From an uncultured Bacteroidales bacterium (GTDB lineage Bacteria > Bacteroidota > Bacteroidia > Bacteroidales > UBA932): DNA of 64,000 nt. Position numbers and translations under genes: made by a program. Location of the stretch: positions 1 to 64,000 of the forward strand of contig CAKULN010000007.1 of NCBI GenBank assembly GCA_934667175.1, given 5' to 3'. The notes below the pieces were generated by a model. That model did not search any database. It saw only the letters and a list, made by a program, of their open reading frames with translations, and was not told the origin of the DNA. How positions within the stretch are numbered: position 1 is the stretch's first letter; every line of letters starts with the position of its first letter. This document shows, in pieces, positions 1 to 9,750 of the stretch.

Positions 1-24
1 GATCGTAATTAATCGTTTACCCAT
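1..24 (-). CDS. 5' end of a divergent SusC-like gene (cut by window edge)
   Basis: Reading leftwards, an ATG at 24-22 opens a frame encoding MGKRLITI before the window ends. The plus-strand SusC at 350 begins MGKRLFTA, and the shared DNA covers the start codon and the next codons. This suggests a second SusC/TonB-dependent transporter signal peptide facing the other way. Only eight codons are visible, so the identity rests on this match and on the shared repeat. It could also be a silent 5' cassette rather than a whole gene. Confidence 0.5.
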
Positions 25-73
25 AAACTGTTTTTTAATAATGGTGTTATGATTTTGCTAATCGTCCAGTTTA
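14..73 (+). repeat. Left arm of a long inverted repeat (putative inversion site)
   Basis: Positions 14-38 are the exact reverse complement of 336-360 (25 bp). Positions 39-48 match 325-334, and 59-73 match 308-322. The arms differ by one extra base in the right arm's A run and by about ten extra bases in the left arm (49-58). The arm contains the leftward ATG at 24-22. Such arms flanking a promoter are the substrate form used by site-specific DNA invertases in Bacteroides. Confidence 0.85.
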
Positions 74-307
74 GGAATATTCATCAAAGCCTCGACTCAA
101 TTCAACAGCCTTCTTAAGACGGTTTGCCATGAGGGCTGCCAAAGGTGCGAAAAGGATTGCGGTAGCCAAAAATCAAAGTTATTTTATCAAATATTCGCTT
201 AAAGTTTAGGAGTGTTACTATATTTTTGTGATGAGTATGTCATTGAATTGACAACGTCATTGTTAATGACACTGTTTAATTGATAATCAATTATACATTT
301 GTTTTAC
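74..307 (+). promoter_or_regulatory. Putative invertible promoter segment
   Basis: These 234 bp lie between the two inverted arms and contain no credible gene. Two perfect matches to the Bacteroidetes -7 element TAnnTTTG point right towards susC: TATTTTTG at 221-228 and TACATTTG at 294-301. The second would start transcription about 40 nt before the susC ATG. One leftward match exists (TAACTTTG on the minus strand, 181-174). Small dyads are present, for example AATTGAT/ATCAATT at 278-292. Inversion would hand the strong rightward promoter to the leftward gene. The leftward motif means that strict on/off control is not certain. Confidence 0.65.
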
Positions 308-360
308 TAAACTGGACGATTAACAACACCATTATTTAAAAAACAGTTTATGGGTAAACG
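308..360 (+). repeat. Right arm of the long inverted repeat, overlapping the susC start
   Basis: This is the reverse complement of 14-73 with two small gaps. It spans the susC start codon at 350-352 and the next codons (encoding MGKR), so a crossover here would leave the reading frame intact on either side. No recombinase gene lies in the window; it may be elsewhere in the genome. Confidence 0.85.
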
Positions 361-3300
361 TTTATTCACAGCTTTGCTTGCGCTTCTGCTGATCGGAGCG
401 CAGGCGTTCGCCCAGTCCTCCGTCTCCGGAAAGGTCACGGATGCGACAGGGGAACCATGTGTCGGCGCCAATGTCCTCATCAAGGGCACCACGACCGGCA
501 CGATGACAGACTTGGACGGTAACTACAGCCTGCCACATGTGAAGCAGGGCGCCATCCTCGTCTTCTCCAGCATTGGTTACACCACACAAGAGGTCAAAGT
601 CGGAGCCTCGTCCGTGATCAATGTAGTCCTAAAAAGCGATTCTGACTTCCTCAATGAGGTGGTTGTTGTCGGTTACGGCTCGGCCAAGCGTAAGGATCTC
701 ACTGGATCACTCACGCAGATTGACAACAAGCTGATCGCATCCCAAAACGCCTCTTCCGCCACAAAGGCATTAGAAGGTGCGGTTCCAGGTATTGTGTATG
801 CGTCTGTTGATGGTCAGCCTGGTAATGATGCCGGCCTTCGTGTACGTGGTCTTGGCTCGACCAACGTCGGTGCGTCCAACGCTCTTGTCATCATAGATGG
901 TGTTCCGGCTCAAGGGGACAACCCTCTGTCGAACATGAATCAGGAGGACATCGCCTCGATTACTGTTCTGAAGGATGCCGCCTCAACCGCCATCTACGGA
1001 TCGCGTGGAGCAAATGGTGTCATCCTTGTGACCACCAAGAGAGGAACCGATGGCAGGACAAAGATCAGTTTCCAGGCTCGTGCCGGTTGGAACACAGTGG
1101 GCTCTTACAAAGTCGGGCAAGTGGATGATGCTGCTGGAATCTATGAATATCTCTGGCAGTCCATATACAACTCTTACCGTTATGGTGTGAACGGATGTGG
1201 CCCTGCTCTGAACACGGAGACTGGCGAGTACTACACGAACATCAACAACCCGAATGTTACTCACGAAGAAGCAGCCGAATTCGCCAGCCAACACTTGTTC
1301 AATTACATCGGCCAGAACAATACTTTCGGACGTAATGTGTTGGGCAACTACATGGCTTACAATGTGCCTGGAACCATCTATACTCCAGACGGAACGGGGT
1401 CGTCTGCCAGCTCGACAATGACGGGCTCATATCTTGTCGGCACAGATGGCAAGATCAATCCAAACGCCACTCTTCTTTATGATGATACTTACGCTGACGC
1501 TCTTCTCAAAACGGGCTTCCGTCAGCAGTATGACCTCTCTGCGAGTGGTGGATCCGACAAGGAAGATCACTACCTTTCACTAGGATACCTTACCGATCCG
1601 TCTTATGTTCCTAACTCAAAGTTCGAGCGTATTACCGGTCGTGCCAACATTAATGTCAACCTTTTCAAATGGTTGAAGGTTGGCACGAACGTAGGTTATA
1701 CTCGTTCAAGGACAAATTACCAAGGGACATATTGGACAGCGCGCAACTCCGGTTCCAACCAAGGTAACATCACCCGTTATGTGAACGGACATGCTCCTAT
1801 CGTTCCGTTCTACGCCCATGATGCAGAGGGAAATTTCATCTATGACAAGAATGGAGACAAGGTTCGTAACTACCTTTACAACTCATCTTACTCTCCACTT
1901 GGCCCGACAGGAAATAACTACGGTTCGACGGACATCATGTACGCCATGGACAACGATATCCGTGAGGATCTCACCTCCACTCTTAACACTCGTACCTACA
2001 TCGAGATCCCTTTCCTGAATCACTTCTCTTACAGGACAGACTTTGCATACGACAAGATCAACCGTACAACTACAATCTATTATAACGGTACGACCGGTCG
2101 TGCCGCGAGCATCGGAGGATATTTCGGAAAGAGAATGACTGACATCGAGGTCATGAACCTCCAGCACCGTCTCACTTACAATCAGGACTTTGGCAGGCAC
2201 CATGTTGATGCCATGGGCTTGTTTGAGTCAAGCGACTGGGAACAGCAGATTGTGAACTGGGGTTCCTCCGATGAATTCATACCTGGCTTCCTTGCGGCCG
2301 GCAACTTTGTCGGACGCTACCAGAATGCCGGCAGCGCACCTACCCCTGGCTACGGCCACGATATTGAAAGAATGAGATCTTGGCTCGGACGCGCAAACTA
2401 CATATTTGCTGACAAATACTACGTTTCCGCTTCCATCCGCCGTGATGGATCCTCCAAGTTCAGAAAAGAGAACAGATGGGGTACGTTCTGGTCAGTTGGA
2501 GCAGGCTGGCGTTTCACTGAGGAACCGTTCATGCAGGATCTCAGGGATAGCTGGCTCAACAACGGTAAGCTCCGCGCGAGCTATGGCGTCATCGGTAACC
2601 AAAACGGCATCGGACGTTACCAGACTTACCGTACTTGGGGGTACAGTACCACCTACCAGACAACCAACAACGGTACCGGTAAGCCTACCGGAGACAGCTA
2701 CAAGCTTTCAATGGGCGGTCTTGTGAACACCCAACTTACCTGGGAAGAAACCAATACCCTTGACCTTGGCCTTGACCTCACTCTCTTCGACAGAGTGGAC
2801 CTTACCATTGACTGGTACAACCGTGTGACGGGGAACTCTCAGTTCTCACAGCCGGTTTCCTATCTGGCTATGGGACAGACAACCCTTCCTCGCAACATCG
2901 CTGAACTGACCAACCGTGGTATCGAGCTCGACATCAACGCCGACATCATCAGAACCAAGGATATTCGTTGGAATCTGGCGTTCAACATCACTCACTACAC
3001 CACCAAGCTCACGGATCTTCCTGAAGACGCCGTTCCGGCTCACGCTGAGGGACTTCCTGACGGGACTTGGGAGGACAATGCCGGTGCATGGACTTCAGGT
3101 GGAGGTGTACAGCAACAGGCAAATGTCTATCTCCGTGGAATCGGACGTGATTGGTTCAATCTCTATATGTACAAATATGCTGGAATTGACCAGAACAGCG
3201 GTCTTCCGATGTACTACCACAGAGTCACAGAGGCTGACCACACTGCTGGCAAGTACACTGACACCGAGGTTGGTGGAAGCGTGAAGACAACCAATTACGC

Positions 3301-3892
3301 CAACGCCTCCAAGTATGAGGTCGGAAGCGCTATTCCTACATTCCAGGGCGGTTTCAACACCAGCTTCTCCTACAAGAATTTCTACGTAAACGCTCAGTTC
3401 GCCTATCAGTTGGGCGGCAAGTTCTTCAGCCGCAATTACGCTGAATATCTTTACAACGTTGTGGATGCCCAGATGTACAGAATGATGTTCGTCTCAAAGG
3501 ATGTCAAGGGCAACACCTGGACACCTGACAATTCAGGAGCAGGATTCCCAATGCAATGGTACCCTGAGGGAGAGAACTCCTACTTCAGCGGAACTTCCAC
3601 CAATGGTGGTAACTGGAGTTACACTGACGAGTGTCTCTTCAGCGCTTCATACCTCCGACTGAAGAACTTGACCATAGGCTACAATGTGCCTAAGTCACTA
3701 CTTGGCAAGATGCGTATCGACAAGGTTGTAAGCAATATCAAGGTTTTCGCTTCTTCAGACAACCTTTTCATCCTCTCTGCCGCGAAGGCCATTGATCCTT
3801 CGATGTCCGCTTCCGGTGGCTACAACGACGTGGATGCCTACACTTTCCCGAATATGCGTACCTACACAATCGGAATCAACCTGGACTTTTAA
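350..3892 (+). CDS. SusC-family TonB-dependent outer-membrane glycan transporter
   Basis: An 1180-residue outer-membrane barrel that imports oligosaccharides with TonB energy, working with the SusD lid encoded next. Residues 1-22 are a signal peptide ending AFAQ. About 25-95 form a carboxypeptidase-regulatory-like beta domain (SGKVTDATGEP...GANVLIKG). About 105-235 are the plug, with LRVRGLGS, LVIIDGVP and AIYGSRGANGVILVTTK. The rest is the beta barrel, ending in the typical aromatic-rich strand (TIGINLDF). The start lies inside the right arm of the inverted repeat, so expression probably depends on the orientation of the upstream segment. It is clearly different from the two mutually similar SusC proteins further on, so it probably handles another glycan. 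Confidence 0.95.
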   Translation: MGKRLFTALLALLLIGAQAFAQSSVSGKVTDATGEPCVGANVLIKGTTTGTMTDLDGNYSLPHVKQGAILVFSSIGYTTQEVKVGASSVINVVLKSDSDFLNEVVVVGYGSAKRKDLTGSLTQIDNKLIASQNASSATKALEGAVPGIVYASVDGQPGNDAGLRVRGLGSTNVGASNALVIIDGVPAQGDNPLSNMNQEDIASITVLKDAASTAIYGSRGANGVILVTTKRGTDGRTKISFQARAGWNTVGSYKVGQVDDAAGIYEYLWQSIYNSYRYGVNGCGPALNTETGEYYTNINNPNVTHEEAAEFASQHLFNYIGQNNTFGRNVLGNYMAYNVPGTIYTPDGTGSSASSTMTGSYLVGTDGKINPNATLLYDDTYADALLKTGFRQQYDLSASGGSDKEDHYLSLGYLTDPSYVPNSKFERITGRANINVNLFKWLKVGTNVGYTRSRTNYQGTYWTARNSGSNQGNITRYVNGHAPIVPFYAHDAEGNFIYDKNGDKVRNYLYNSSYSPLGPTGNNYGSTDIMYAMDNDIREDLTSTLNTRTYIEIPFLNHFSYRTDFAYDKINRTTTIYYNGTTGRAASIGGYFGKRMTDIEVMNLQHRLTYNQDFGRHHVDAMGLFESSDWEQQIVNWGSSDEFIPGFLAAGNFVGRYQNAGSAPTPGYGHDIERMRSWLGRANYIFADKYYVSASIRRDGSSKFRKENRWGTFWSVGAGWRFTEEPFMQDLRDSWLNNGKLRASYGVIGNQNGIGRYQTYRTWGYSTTYQTTNNGTGKPTGDSYKLSMGGLVNTQLTWEETNTLDLGLDLTLFDRVDLTIDWYNRVTGNSQFSQPVSYLAMGQTTLPRNIAELTNRGIELDINADIIRTKDIRWNLAFNITHYTTKLTDLPEDAVPAHAEGLPDGTWEDNAGAWTSGGGVQQQANVYLRGIGRDWFNLYMYKYAGIDQNSGLPMYYHRVTEADHTAGKYTDTEVGGSVKTTNYANASKYEVGSAIPTFQGGFNTSFSYKNFYVNAQFAYQLGGKFFSRNYAEYLYNVVDAQMYRMMFVSKDVKGNTWTPDNSGAGFPMQWYPEGENSYFSGTSTNGGNWSYTDECLFSASYLRLKNLTIGYNVPKSLLGKMRIDKVVSNIKVFASSDNLFILSAAKAIDPSMSASGGYNDVDAYTFPNMRTYTIGINLDF

Positions 3893-3913
3893 TTTCTTAA
3901 GAAAATGTCAATT

Positions 3914-5536
3914 ATGAAAAAGTATATCAGTTACATAACAGTCGCCTTGCTGGCAACGTTTTCTATGAGTTCCTGCAAGTCTCTGGATGTTGCTCCTCCT
4001 AACAACATCACCGATGAGCAGATACAAAAAATCCTCGAGGAAGGTGACGAGAGCGCCAAGAACCTGATTGTCAACCTAGTCGGTACAGGTCTTGAGAACT
4101 TCTTCAACACTTCAGGGTATACCTGGAGCGGTTACAGCGATGACAACGGAAACTCCCAGCTGGATCAGGATTTCTTGATGAACATGAGAGGAAACGATGT
4201 CGTGCTCGGAACCGCCGCCACCGCGTCATCAAAGCACAGGACTGCGTACAACCTCATCAAGACCTTCACGCTTACGGACAACACTTATCCGTATTATGCA
4301 CTGAGTGCCTGCCTGCTTACCGGAGCCAACAAGGCTTTGCTTTACCTCACTCCTGAAGCTGCCAAGAATGGTCCTAACGCAAAGAAGTACCGTGGACAGG
4401 CCCTTGCGGTTCGCGCATATGCCTACATGCAGCTGATGGAGCGTTTCCAGACAGCCTACACCAATGGCGGAAAGGACGGAAAGGGAATGCCTATCTATAA
4501 GTCTTACGGAACGAATGATCCGGCTCCGATCTCTTCTGCTACTGACACTTACAAATTCATCATTGAGGATCTTACCGAGGCTGTGACCGATCTTCAGGAT
4601 ATGGGCTATACTTCCGAACCGAAAGATGTGGACCTTGGAGTCGCTCAGTTCCTTCTTGCCCGTGCCGCTCTGTGGTATGGAGACTGGGACACCTGTATCA
4701 AGGCCGCTTCTGACATCGTAAAGCACTTCCCTGACTTCATCAAGGAGGCCAACTATGGTGCCAAGAACGCAGACTTCGCGGCATACTGCGATGGAACGAA
4801 GGATTTCAAGTCTGAGGATAACGCATTCCTCGTGGTCGCGGCCAACCCGGAGGCCATCATGGGATTCCTAAACGGCGCAGGTTCCAACAAGTACACTTCT
4901 TTCAACGCCAATATATTTGCCAACGGTATCGCTGGCTCCGGCTCGGAGGCTCCACGTATTGATGAGAGGCTATACAACAAGATCGATGACAACGACTTCA
5001 GAAAAGACGTATTTACAACTTCTTCTGCCAACTACACTTACAAGACCAATGACGCTGGCGTGGAGAAGACGAACATGATTCCTGAATATTCATCAATGAA
5101 GTTTGCGGCAACTCTTGCGAAGGGTGTTACTGTACGTGATCACCAGATTATTTGCGACAATTACGTATTCCGTTCATCCGAAGCTTATCTGATGCTTGCC
5201 GAGGCTTATGCGCAGAGCGGTCAGGATGCAAAGGCCAAGGAAGTCCTCAACACCATTTTGGCGGCTCGCACAAAGGCTGGCAGACCGACCCTTACCTGCG
5301 ACAACTATAGTGGAATGGCTGGAATGACAGCACTCCAGATGGTTCAGCTCCAGACACGCATTGAACTTTGGTGCGAGGGAGGACGCGAGTACTACAACAA
5401 CAAGCGTTGGAATGTTGATGTCAACCGTGCAGGTTCTTCTACTCATTATGAAACCGCAGTCACCCTTGCTGTTGGCGAAATGAATCTTGCCATCCCAAGA
5501 TCCGAGACCACGACCAACACTCATTGGGCAGACTAA
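3914..5536 (+). CDS. SusD/RagB-family outer-membrane lipoprotein
   Basis: Partner of the preceding SusC; SusD proteins cap the transporter and bind the glycan. The ATG at 3914 gives MKKYISYITVALL with lipobox SSC near residue 24; an upstream in-frame ATG at 3905 would add three residues. About 540 residues, normal for the family. The N-terminal helices carry TPR-like segments (residues ~145-190, KKYRGQALAVRAYAYMQL), and the conserved C-terminal SusD pattern EAYLMLAEAYAQSG and RIELWCEGGREYYNNKRW is present. It lies about 20 bp after susC and is surely in the same operon. Confidence 0.93.
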   Translation: MKKYISYITVALLATFSMSSCKSLDVAPPNNITDEQIQKILEEGDESAKNLIVNLVGTGLENFFNTSGYTWSGYSDDNGNSQLDQDFLMNMRGNDVVLGTAATASSKHRTAYNLIKTFTLTDNTYPYYALSACLLTGANKALLYLTPEAAKNGPNAKKYRGQALAVRAYAYMQLMERFQTAYTNGGKDGKGMPIYKSYGTNDPAPISSATDTYKFIIEDLTEAVTDLQDMGYTSEPKDVDLGVAQFLLARAALWYGDWDTCIKAASDIVKHFPDFIKEANYGAKNADFAAYCDGTKDFKSEDNAFLVVAANPEAIMGFLNGAGSNKYTSFNANIFANGIAGSGSEAPRIDERLYNKIDDNDFRKDVFTTSSANYTYKTNDAGVEKTNMIPEYSSMKFAATLAKGVTVRDHQIICDNYVFRSSEAYLMLAEAYAQSGQDAKAKEVLNTILAARTKAGRPTLTCDNYSGMAGMTALQMVQLQTRIELWCEGGREYYNNKRWNVDVNRAGSSTHYETAVTLAVGEMNLAIPRSETTTNTHWAD

Positions 5537-5549
5537 TCACGAATAATTT

Positions 5550-6953
5550 ATGAATATGAAAACAAAATCATTGATATTAGGTCTCATTTCAGTGCTTGCG
5601 ATGACATTCGTTTCATCTTGTCAGGATGAGGAGAATTTCGTCAAGGCAGAAAGTGTCTCAATCAGTCCGGCTAAGGTGACTCTGACTGCTGGAGATCAGA
5701 CAGAACTTACAGCGACTGTGACCCCTGGTGACGCCACTAGCAAATACTTCAAGTGGGAGTCATCGAACGCCAAAGTTGCTTCCGTAGACAATTTCGGAAG
5801 GGTCATAGCTCTTACCCCTGGTTCCACCACAATCACAGTAAAGACTGATGATGGCGATTTCACAGCGCAAAGTGAGGTCACCGTCAACCCTAGACCAGTA
5901 GAGAGCGTGTCTCTTGACAGAACAGAACTCACAGTCTATGAAAGCGAGACTGGCACCCTTGTGGCAACAGTGAACCCTAGCGGTGCTTCTGACAAGACGG
6001 TGACATGGACATCAGAAGACAAGTATGTTGCCATAGTTGATAAAGCCGGTGTTGTGACCGGTGTGTCAACAGGTGAGACTATGATCACAGTCACCACCAA
6101 TGACGGTGGTAAGACCGCATCCTGCAAAGTTAAGGTTGAGGCTCGTGTCCCTACCAAACCGGAGCAGCTTGACCTCTGGAAGAGCGATAATGCCGGCTAC
6201 CGCCCTATCATTGGCGGTGATGCTGCAGTTGACAAGGGATGGCTTACTTACAGGGACGGTGTTGTACGCTGGACGGAGAACACAACAGGCAAGCCTCGTA
6301 CGGAGACCATCGAGTTCTCAACAGGCTCCAAGTTTACCATAACGCAGATCGGACCTAATGACTTCAAGGGCACTTGGACCCTTTATTCCAAACTCTTTGA
6401 TCCAAACAAGACGCTGGGAAAAGGGAATACAAGTGCAGACAAGACAACCGTAACTGTTGGCAATCCTCTTAATGGAGAGATTTTGACAGATGCTGCGGGT
6501 GCAGAGCATGTGAATAATGTGGGGATTAAAGGGTTGTACCTCGATTCTACACTTGATGCCTGTGTCGAGATCGACTATAAGAACAAGACCGCCATGGTTG
6601 GACTCTTCTTTGACCGTCGCAAGGCACAGTCTCTAAGTGGTGGGAATTTCTGTGTTTATCTGCCGGAAGGTTCTGGAGGGAATAGTTGGGGCAACTATAA
6701 TTTCGCTCCGAAGGATTTCTCGGAGACAAACTATGATTGGCTATGGTTCACCGCTAAGGACGGTTTTAAGACCCTGAAGTACCAATATTTCGGAGAAGGA
6801 CAGAAGACCAGTAATGGAAAGTACTATATCTGCGGTATCTCCATCGCTAAGGCTACCTCGGCTGATAACACGACTATTTCTGGCAGTTACGATGTTGTCT
6901 ATCAAGCCAACTACAACGGAAGCAACGAAGAGAGTATGTACTTCGCAAGGTGA
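5550..6953 (+). CDS. Surface lipoprotein: two Big2 domains plus BACON-like C-terminal module
   Basis: Third gene of the first operon, 14 bp after susD. The signal peptide ends in lipobox SSC near residue 24. Residues ~34-113 and ~117-198 are two bacterial Ig-like (Big2) domains, with the typical WTSEDKYVAIVD and GETMITVTTNDGG patterns. From ~205 to 467 runs a module starting with a half-BACON-like motif (GWLTYRDGVVRWTENTTG) followed by a longer beta domain (DFKGTWTLYSKLFDPNKT). The same module closes the phosphoesterase at 33718, and a diverged form closes those at 11287 and 40957. It probably acts as a surface glycan-binding protein for the linked SusC/D. Function is inferred from position and domains only. 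Confidence 0.8.
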   Translation: MNMKTKSLILGLISVLAMTFVSSCQDEENFVKAESVSISPAKVTLTAGDQTELTATVTPGDATSKYFKWESSNAKVASVDNFGRVIALTPGSTTITVKTDDGDFTAQSEVTVNPRPVESVSLDRTELTVYESETGTLVATVNPSGASDKTVTWTSEDKYVAIVDKAGVVTGVSTGETMITVTTNDGGKTASCKVKVEARVPTKPEQLDLWKSDNAGYRPIIGGDAAVDKGWLTYRDGVVRWTENTTGKPRTETIEFSTGSKFTITQIGPNDFKGTWTLYSKLFDPNKTLGKGNTSADKTTVTVGNPLNGEILTDAAGAEHVNNVGIKGLYLDSTLDACVEIDYKNKTAMVGLFFDRRKAQSLSGGNFCVYLPEGSGGNSWGNYNFAPKDFSETNYDWLWFTAKDGFKTLKYQYFGEGQKTSNGKYYICGISIAKATSADNTTISGSYDVVYQANYNGSNEESMYFAR

Positions 6954-6975
6954 TTGACTTTTAGTTGATTCATTA

Positions 6976-7012
6976 AAAACGAGGCGGCCGGGATTCCGGT
7001 CGCCTCGTTTTT
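6976..7012. terminator. Strong bidirectional terminator
   Basis: AAAACGAGGCG pairs with CGCCTCGTTTT, with an inner CCGG/CCGG pair, giving a long GC-rich stem with T runs on both strands. It separates the convergent lipoprotein gene (ending 6953) and the rpn gene (ending 7021). Confidence 0.85.
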
Positions 7013-7020
7013 GGAAATCA

Positions 7021-7953
7021 TTACCTTAATGCCTTTAACTGTTCCTCGGTAAGTCCGGTCAACTGTTGGATCTGACTTATTGGCATGCCGAATTCAATCA
7101 TTGCCTTGGCCACTTCAGCCTTTCCCTCAGCCTTCCCCTCAGCCATCCCGTCAGCCAGTCCTTTGGTCTCTCCGTCGGCGTATCCCGCCTCGAAGCCCTT
7201 GCGCTCAGCGAACACGCGCTGAGCCAGAATGTCCCTCTCGTTCATCTTGTCAATCTCGTATTTAAGTTTCTTCTCCTTGTCGAACGCCGCTACCTCGCAA
7301 GCCTCGGCGAGCTGCCTGGAGATTCCTCCGGCCTCCTCGATCCACTCCGGAATCTTTTGGAAGCCGCCGCTGTTCCTGAATATGTAGAACAGCCTGTCGG
7401 ACTCTGTCACGCACTCCTCCAATGTCTTGGTGAACAGCGCCAGCTCCACAAAGATAACACTAATTGTCTGATCCGCAACCATTCCGGTGCGTTTTTCGGT
7501 GAACATCCAGTAGGAGATGAAGTGGTCGGTGTCCCAGAGCGACTCATCATCGTGCCTCATGCGGTAGTTCAGGAAGGAGACCACATAGACAGGGTGGAGT
7601 TTCCCGTACAGTTCTCCCTCCGACAGTTCCAGATGGTACAGTCCCGACGCATAATAGACACACCGCTCGAAGAAGCTGTCCTCCTCGGCGGACTGCATCT
7701 CCACGATGAACGTCCTGTCGTCCTTGTCCACGCAGACCAGGTCCAGCACCGTTTTCTTCCCGTAGATCACATCCTGTTGCTGCTCGCGGTCTGAATACTC
7801 CTTGATGTCCTCGATCCTCGCCTCCGGAGGCAGTATCTGGTTCAGCACCCCGATGAGGATGTCCTTGTTGTTTCTGTCCGCGAACACGGCCTTGAATCCC
7901 ACGTCGCTCCGCAGGTTGACGAACGGGGCGAGTTTCTTTCTTTGGTTAAACAT
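7021..7953 (-). CDS. Rpn-family PD-(D/E)XK nuclease (putative transposase-like), copy 1
   Basis: 310 residues, full length for the Rpn/PDDEXK_2 family, whose E. coli members are Ca/Mg-dependent DNA nucleases that promote recombination and have been linked to phage defence. N-terminal hallmark: FVNLRSDVGFKAVFADRNNKDIL. The nuclease core shows the acidic residue in TVLDLVCVD and the family-typical EMQ in FIVEMQ, at about residues 70-90. The C-terminus is a charged repeat (GMAEGKAEGKAE) followed by the short motif ISQIQQLTGLTEEQLKALR shared by the other copies here. The promoter lies in the conserved block at 7986-8060. It is the sister of the gene at 9800-10783. Confidence 0.9.
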   Translation of the reverse strand: MFNQRKKLAPFVNLRSDVGFKAVFADRNNKDILIGVLNQILPPEARIEDIKEYSDREQQQDVIYGKKTVLDLVCVDKDDRTFIVEMQSAEEDSFFERCVYYASGLYHLELSEGELYGKLHPVYVVSFLNYRMRHDDESLWDTDHFISYWMFTEKRTGMVADQTISVIFVELALFTKTLEECVTESDRLFYIFRNSGGFQKIPEWIEEAGGISRQLAEACEVAAFDKEKKLKYEIDKMNERDILAQRVFAERKGFEAGYADGETKGLADGMAEGKAEGKAEVAKAMIEFGMPISQIQQLTGLTEEQLKALR

Positions 7954-7985
7954 AGCTCATTGATTAACGTGTTAAATCTTGAGCT

Positions 7986-8060
7986 GCAATAATATGGTAA
8001 TAAAACGTAAATAATGAAAAGAAACAGAAAAATCGTCAAAAGAAACAGAAACATTTTTCT
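7986..8060 (-). promoter_or_regulatory. Conserved rpn upstream block, copy 1
   Basis: Read on the plus strand: GCAATAATAT, then AACGTAAATAATGAAAAGAAAC, then a second AGAAACAGAAAC stretch. The same succession occurs upstream of the other two full rpn genes (10813-10900 and, inverted, 22066-22149), always with the GCAATA end towards the gene. It probably holds the promoter and leader; the exact -7 box is not obvious. Confidence 0.6.
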
Positions 8061-8238
8061 TTATATGCATATTTTGGAGTGGCACTGAAGGCGTGGATAA
8101 ATCCGATTGGCAACAACCATCCACCGGTTTCCCTTGCGCGGATGCCTGATAGAATCTCAAATCAAATCTCAAATTGATGTTGTCTGGTTGGATTTCCGGT
8201 TAGTATGAATTATCTTTACAGGAAATATACATATAAAG

Positions 8239-9717
8239 ATGGCAAAAAAGAAACAGGCGGCGAAACAACAAACGTTCCTTTCGCCGGAACAATATGTCCG
8301 TGAGAGAGCAAGGACTCTTGAGATTGGTGACTGCTACATAAATGAGAATTATAATGAACATGGGCTGGGACACATAATCGTGACCAGACTTCATAAAGGT
8401 GGGAAGAAAACCATCGGGTGCTATTTGGTTGACACATATTGCCTTGGAGTCAAAGATGCCTTTTGCCGGGCGAGAATGGAAGACTTTGAATATAACGGCT
8501 TTATCAATGATATGGAGAAAGAGTACCATCTGAAGAAAATCTCCTACAACGAGGCTCATAATCTGATCTATGGCGCTATCGAATTCGCCGATGAGGCCGG
8601 GATAGCGCCCTGCAAAGATTTCTCCTTGGCCAAATATATTCTTGAAGAGGACACCGAGGCCATTCCATTGATTGAATATGAATATGGAAGAAACGGGAAA
8701 CATCTGCTTATCGTCAGCAGCCATGATGAGGCTGACCGATACATGTCGACCTTGAGGGCCAATCTTGGGTCGAACTTCAATTACATAATCAAAGATAGGC
8801 CTTTTGAGGAAGATGAACCAGAAGTGGAAGATATATTTGGAGATGATTTCGCCAATATGCTCGCGGATATTGAGGAAAAACATAAAAATGCGGTGAAATG
8901 GAACCAGCCATATTCGTACAGACATCCTCATTATCCGGCCGCTTTGGAGGTGAAGCACCCATCTGTTCTTCTGACCATTTCCGATCCCAAGAACGCCTGT
9001 CTGTCAGACGCTCAGGTGGATGATATCCTTTCGCTGCCCCACGACAGCCTGAGAAATGATCTTGAGAACATCCTTCTTTTCAACATCGGACTTTCTTGCG
9101 ATGGAATACCAAAAGAAATGAGTGAGGGACCGTTTTCCGGGGTCATAGGCCACTGCGTGATGCTGCTCGGAGAAGTCGGCAACGACTCATCCAGTCTGGA
9201 TGCTGTGCTGGAGGTTCTCAGACAGAATGACGACTTCTTAGACTATCATATTGCTGACAGTTCAATGGAAATCATCGTTCCTACGATTTATAAACTGGCA
9301 AAAAACAAACTATATACTTTGATGGATTTTATGAAGGAAACCGGCCTGAATAATTTTTGGAAATCCACTGTCGCCAATGCGGTCGCTCAAATAGCTTTAA
9401 TTGAGCCGGACAGGAGGCCGGAAGTCATCAATTGGTTCGAGGAGTTGCTTGCGGCGATCAACCGGGACTTCCCATCTGCGGCTTACACTGATGCGGTGTT
9501 GAATGGTTTGATTGTAACTGATTTAATTGACATTGATGCTACCGAGCTCCTACCAGAGATCAAGACAATGTACGACAATAGCTTCGTGGATCTTCTGGCC
9601 TGCGGCGATTATTCGAAAGTCGAAAAAACAATAATCGAGAAAAGGCACTCGCCTTTCCATGAAATAAAACCAGACATAAAGGAGCGTTACGCCCTGCTGC
9701 GCAAATTCGCTGAATAA
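8239..9717 (+). CDS. Uncharacterised protein, DUF1186-like C-terminal region
   Basis: 492 residues, no signal peptide or membrane segment, so cytosolic. It starts with a basic, Gln-rich tail (MAKKKQAAKQQ). Residues ~15-110 form an alpha/beta domain with Cys residues (GCYLVDTYCLGVKDAFC). About 190-220 is very acidic (EEDEPEVEDIFGDD). About 255-480 is helical-repeat-like, and the end (ELLPEIKTMYDNSFVDLLACGDYSKVE) resembles DUF1186 proteins by my recollection. A TATCTTTA -7-like box lies at 8211-8218. It sits between two rpn genes, but nothing in it points to a nuclease. Function unknown. Confidence 0.75.
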   Translation: MAKKKQAAKQQTFLSPEQYVRERARTLEIGDCYINENYNEHGLGHIIVTRLHKGGKKTIGCYLVDTYCLGVKDAFCRARMEDFEYNGFINDMEKEYHLKKISYNEAHNLIYGAIEFADEAGIAPCKDFSLAKYILEEDTEAIPLIEYEYGRNGKHLLIVSSHDEADRYMSTLRANLGSNFNYIIKDRPFEEDEPEVEDIFGDDFANMLADIEEKHKNAVKWNQPYSYRHPHYPAALEVKHPSVLLTISDPKNACLSDAQVDDILSLPHDSLRNDLENILLFNIGLSCDGIPKEMSEGPFSGVIGHCVMLLGEVGNDSSSLDAVLEVLRQNDDFLDYHIADSSMEIIVPTIYKLAKNKLYTLMDFMKETGLNNFWKSTVANAVAQIALIEPDRRPEVINWFEELLAAINRDFPSAAYTDAVLNGLIVTDLIDIDATELLPEIKTMYDNSFVDLLACGDYSKVEKTIIEKRHSPFHEIKPDIKERYALLRKFAE

Positions 9718-9750
9718 CGCACGCAAAACGTGGCAGACGATTTTAATGAA

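Noticed and set aside
7066..7794. Plus-strand open frame of 242 codons
   Set aside because: Antisense to rpn copy 1. The product shows no domain.
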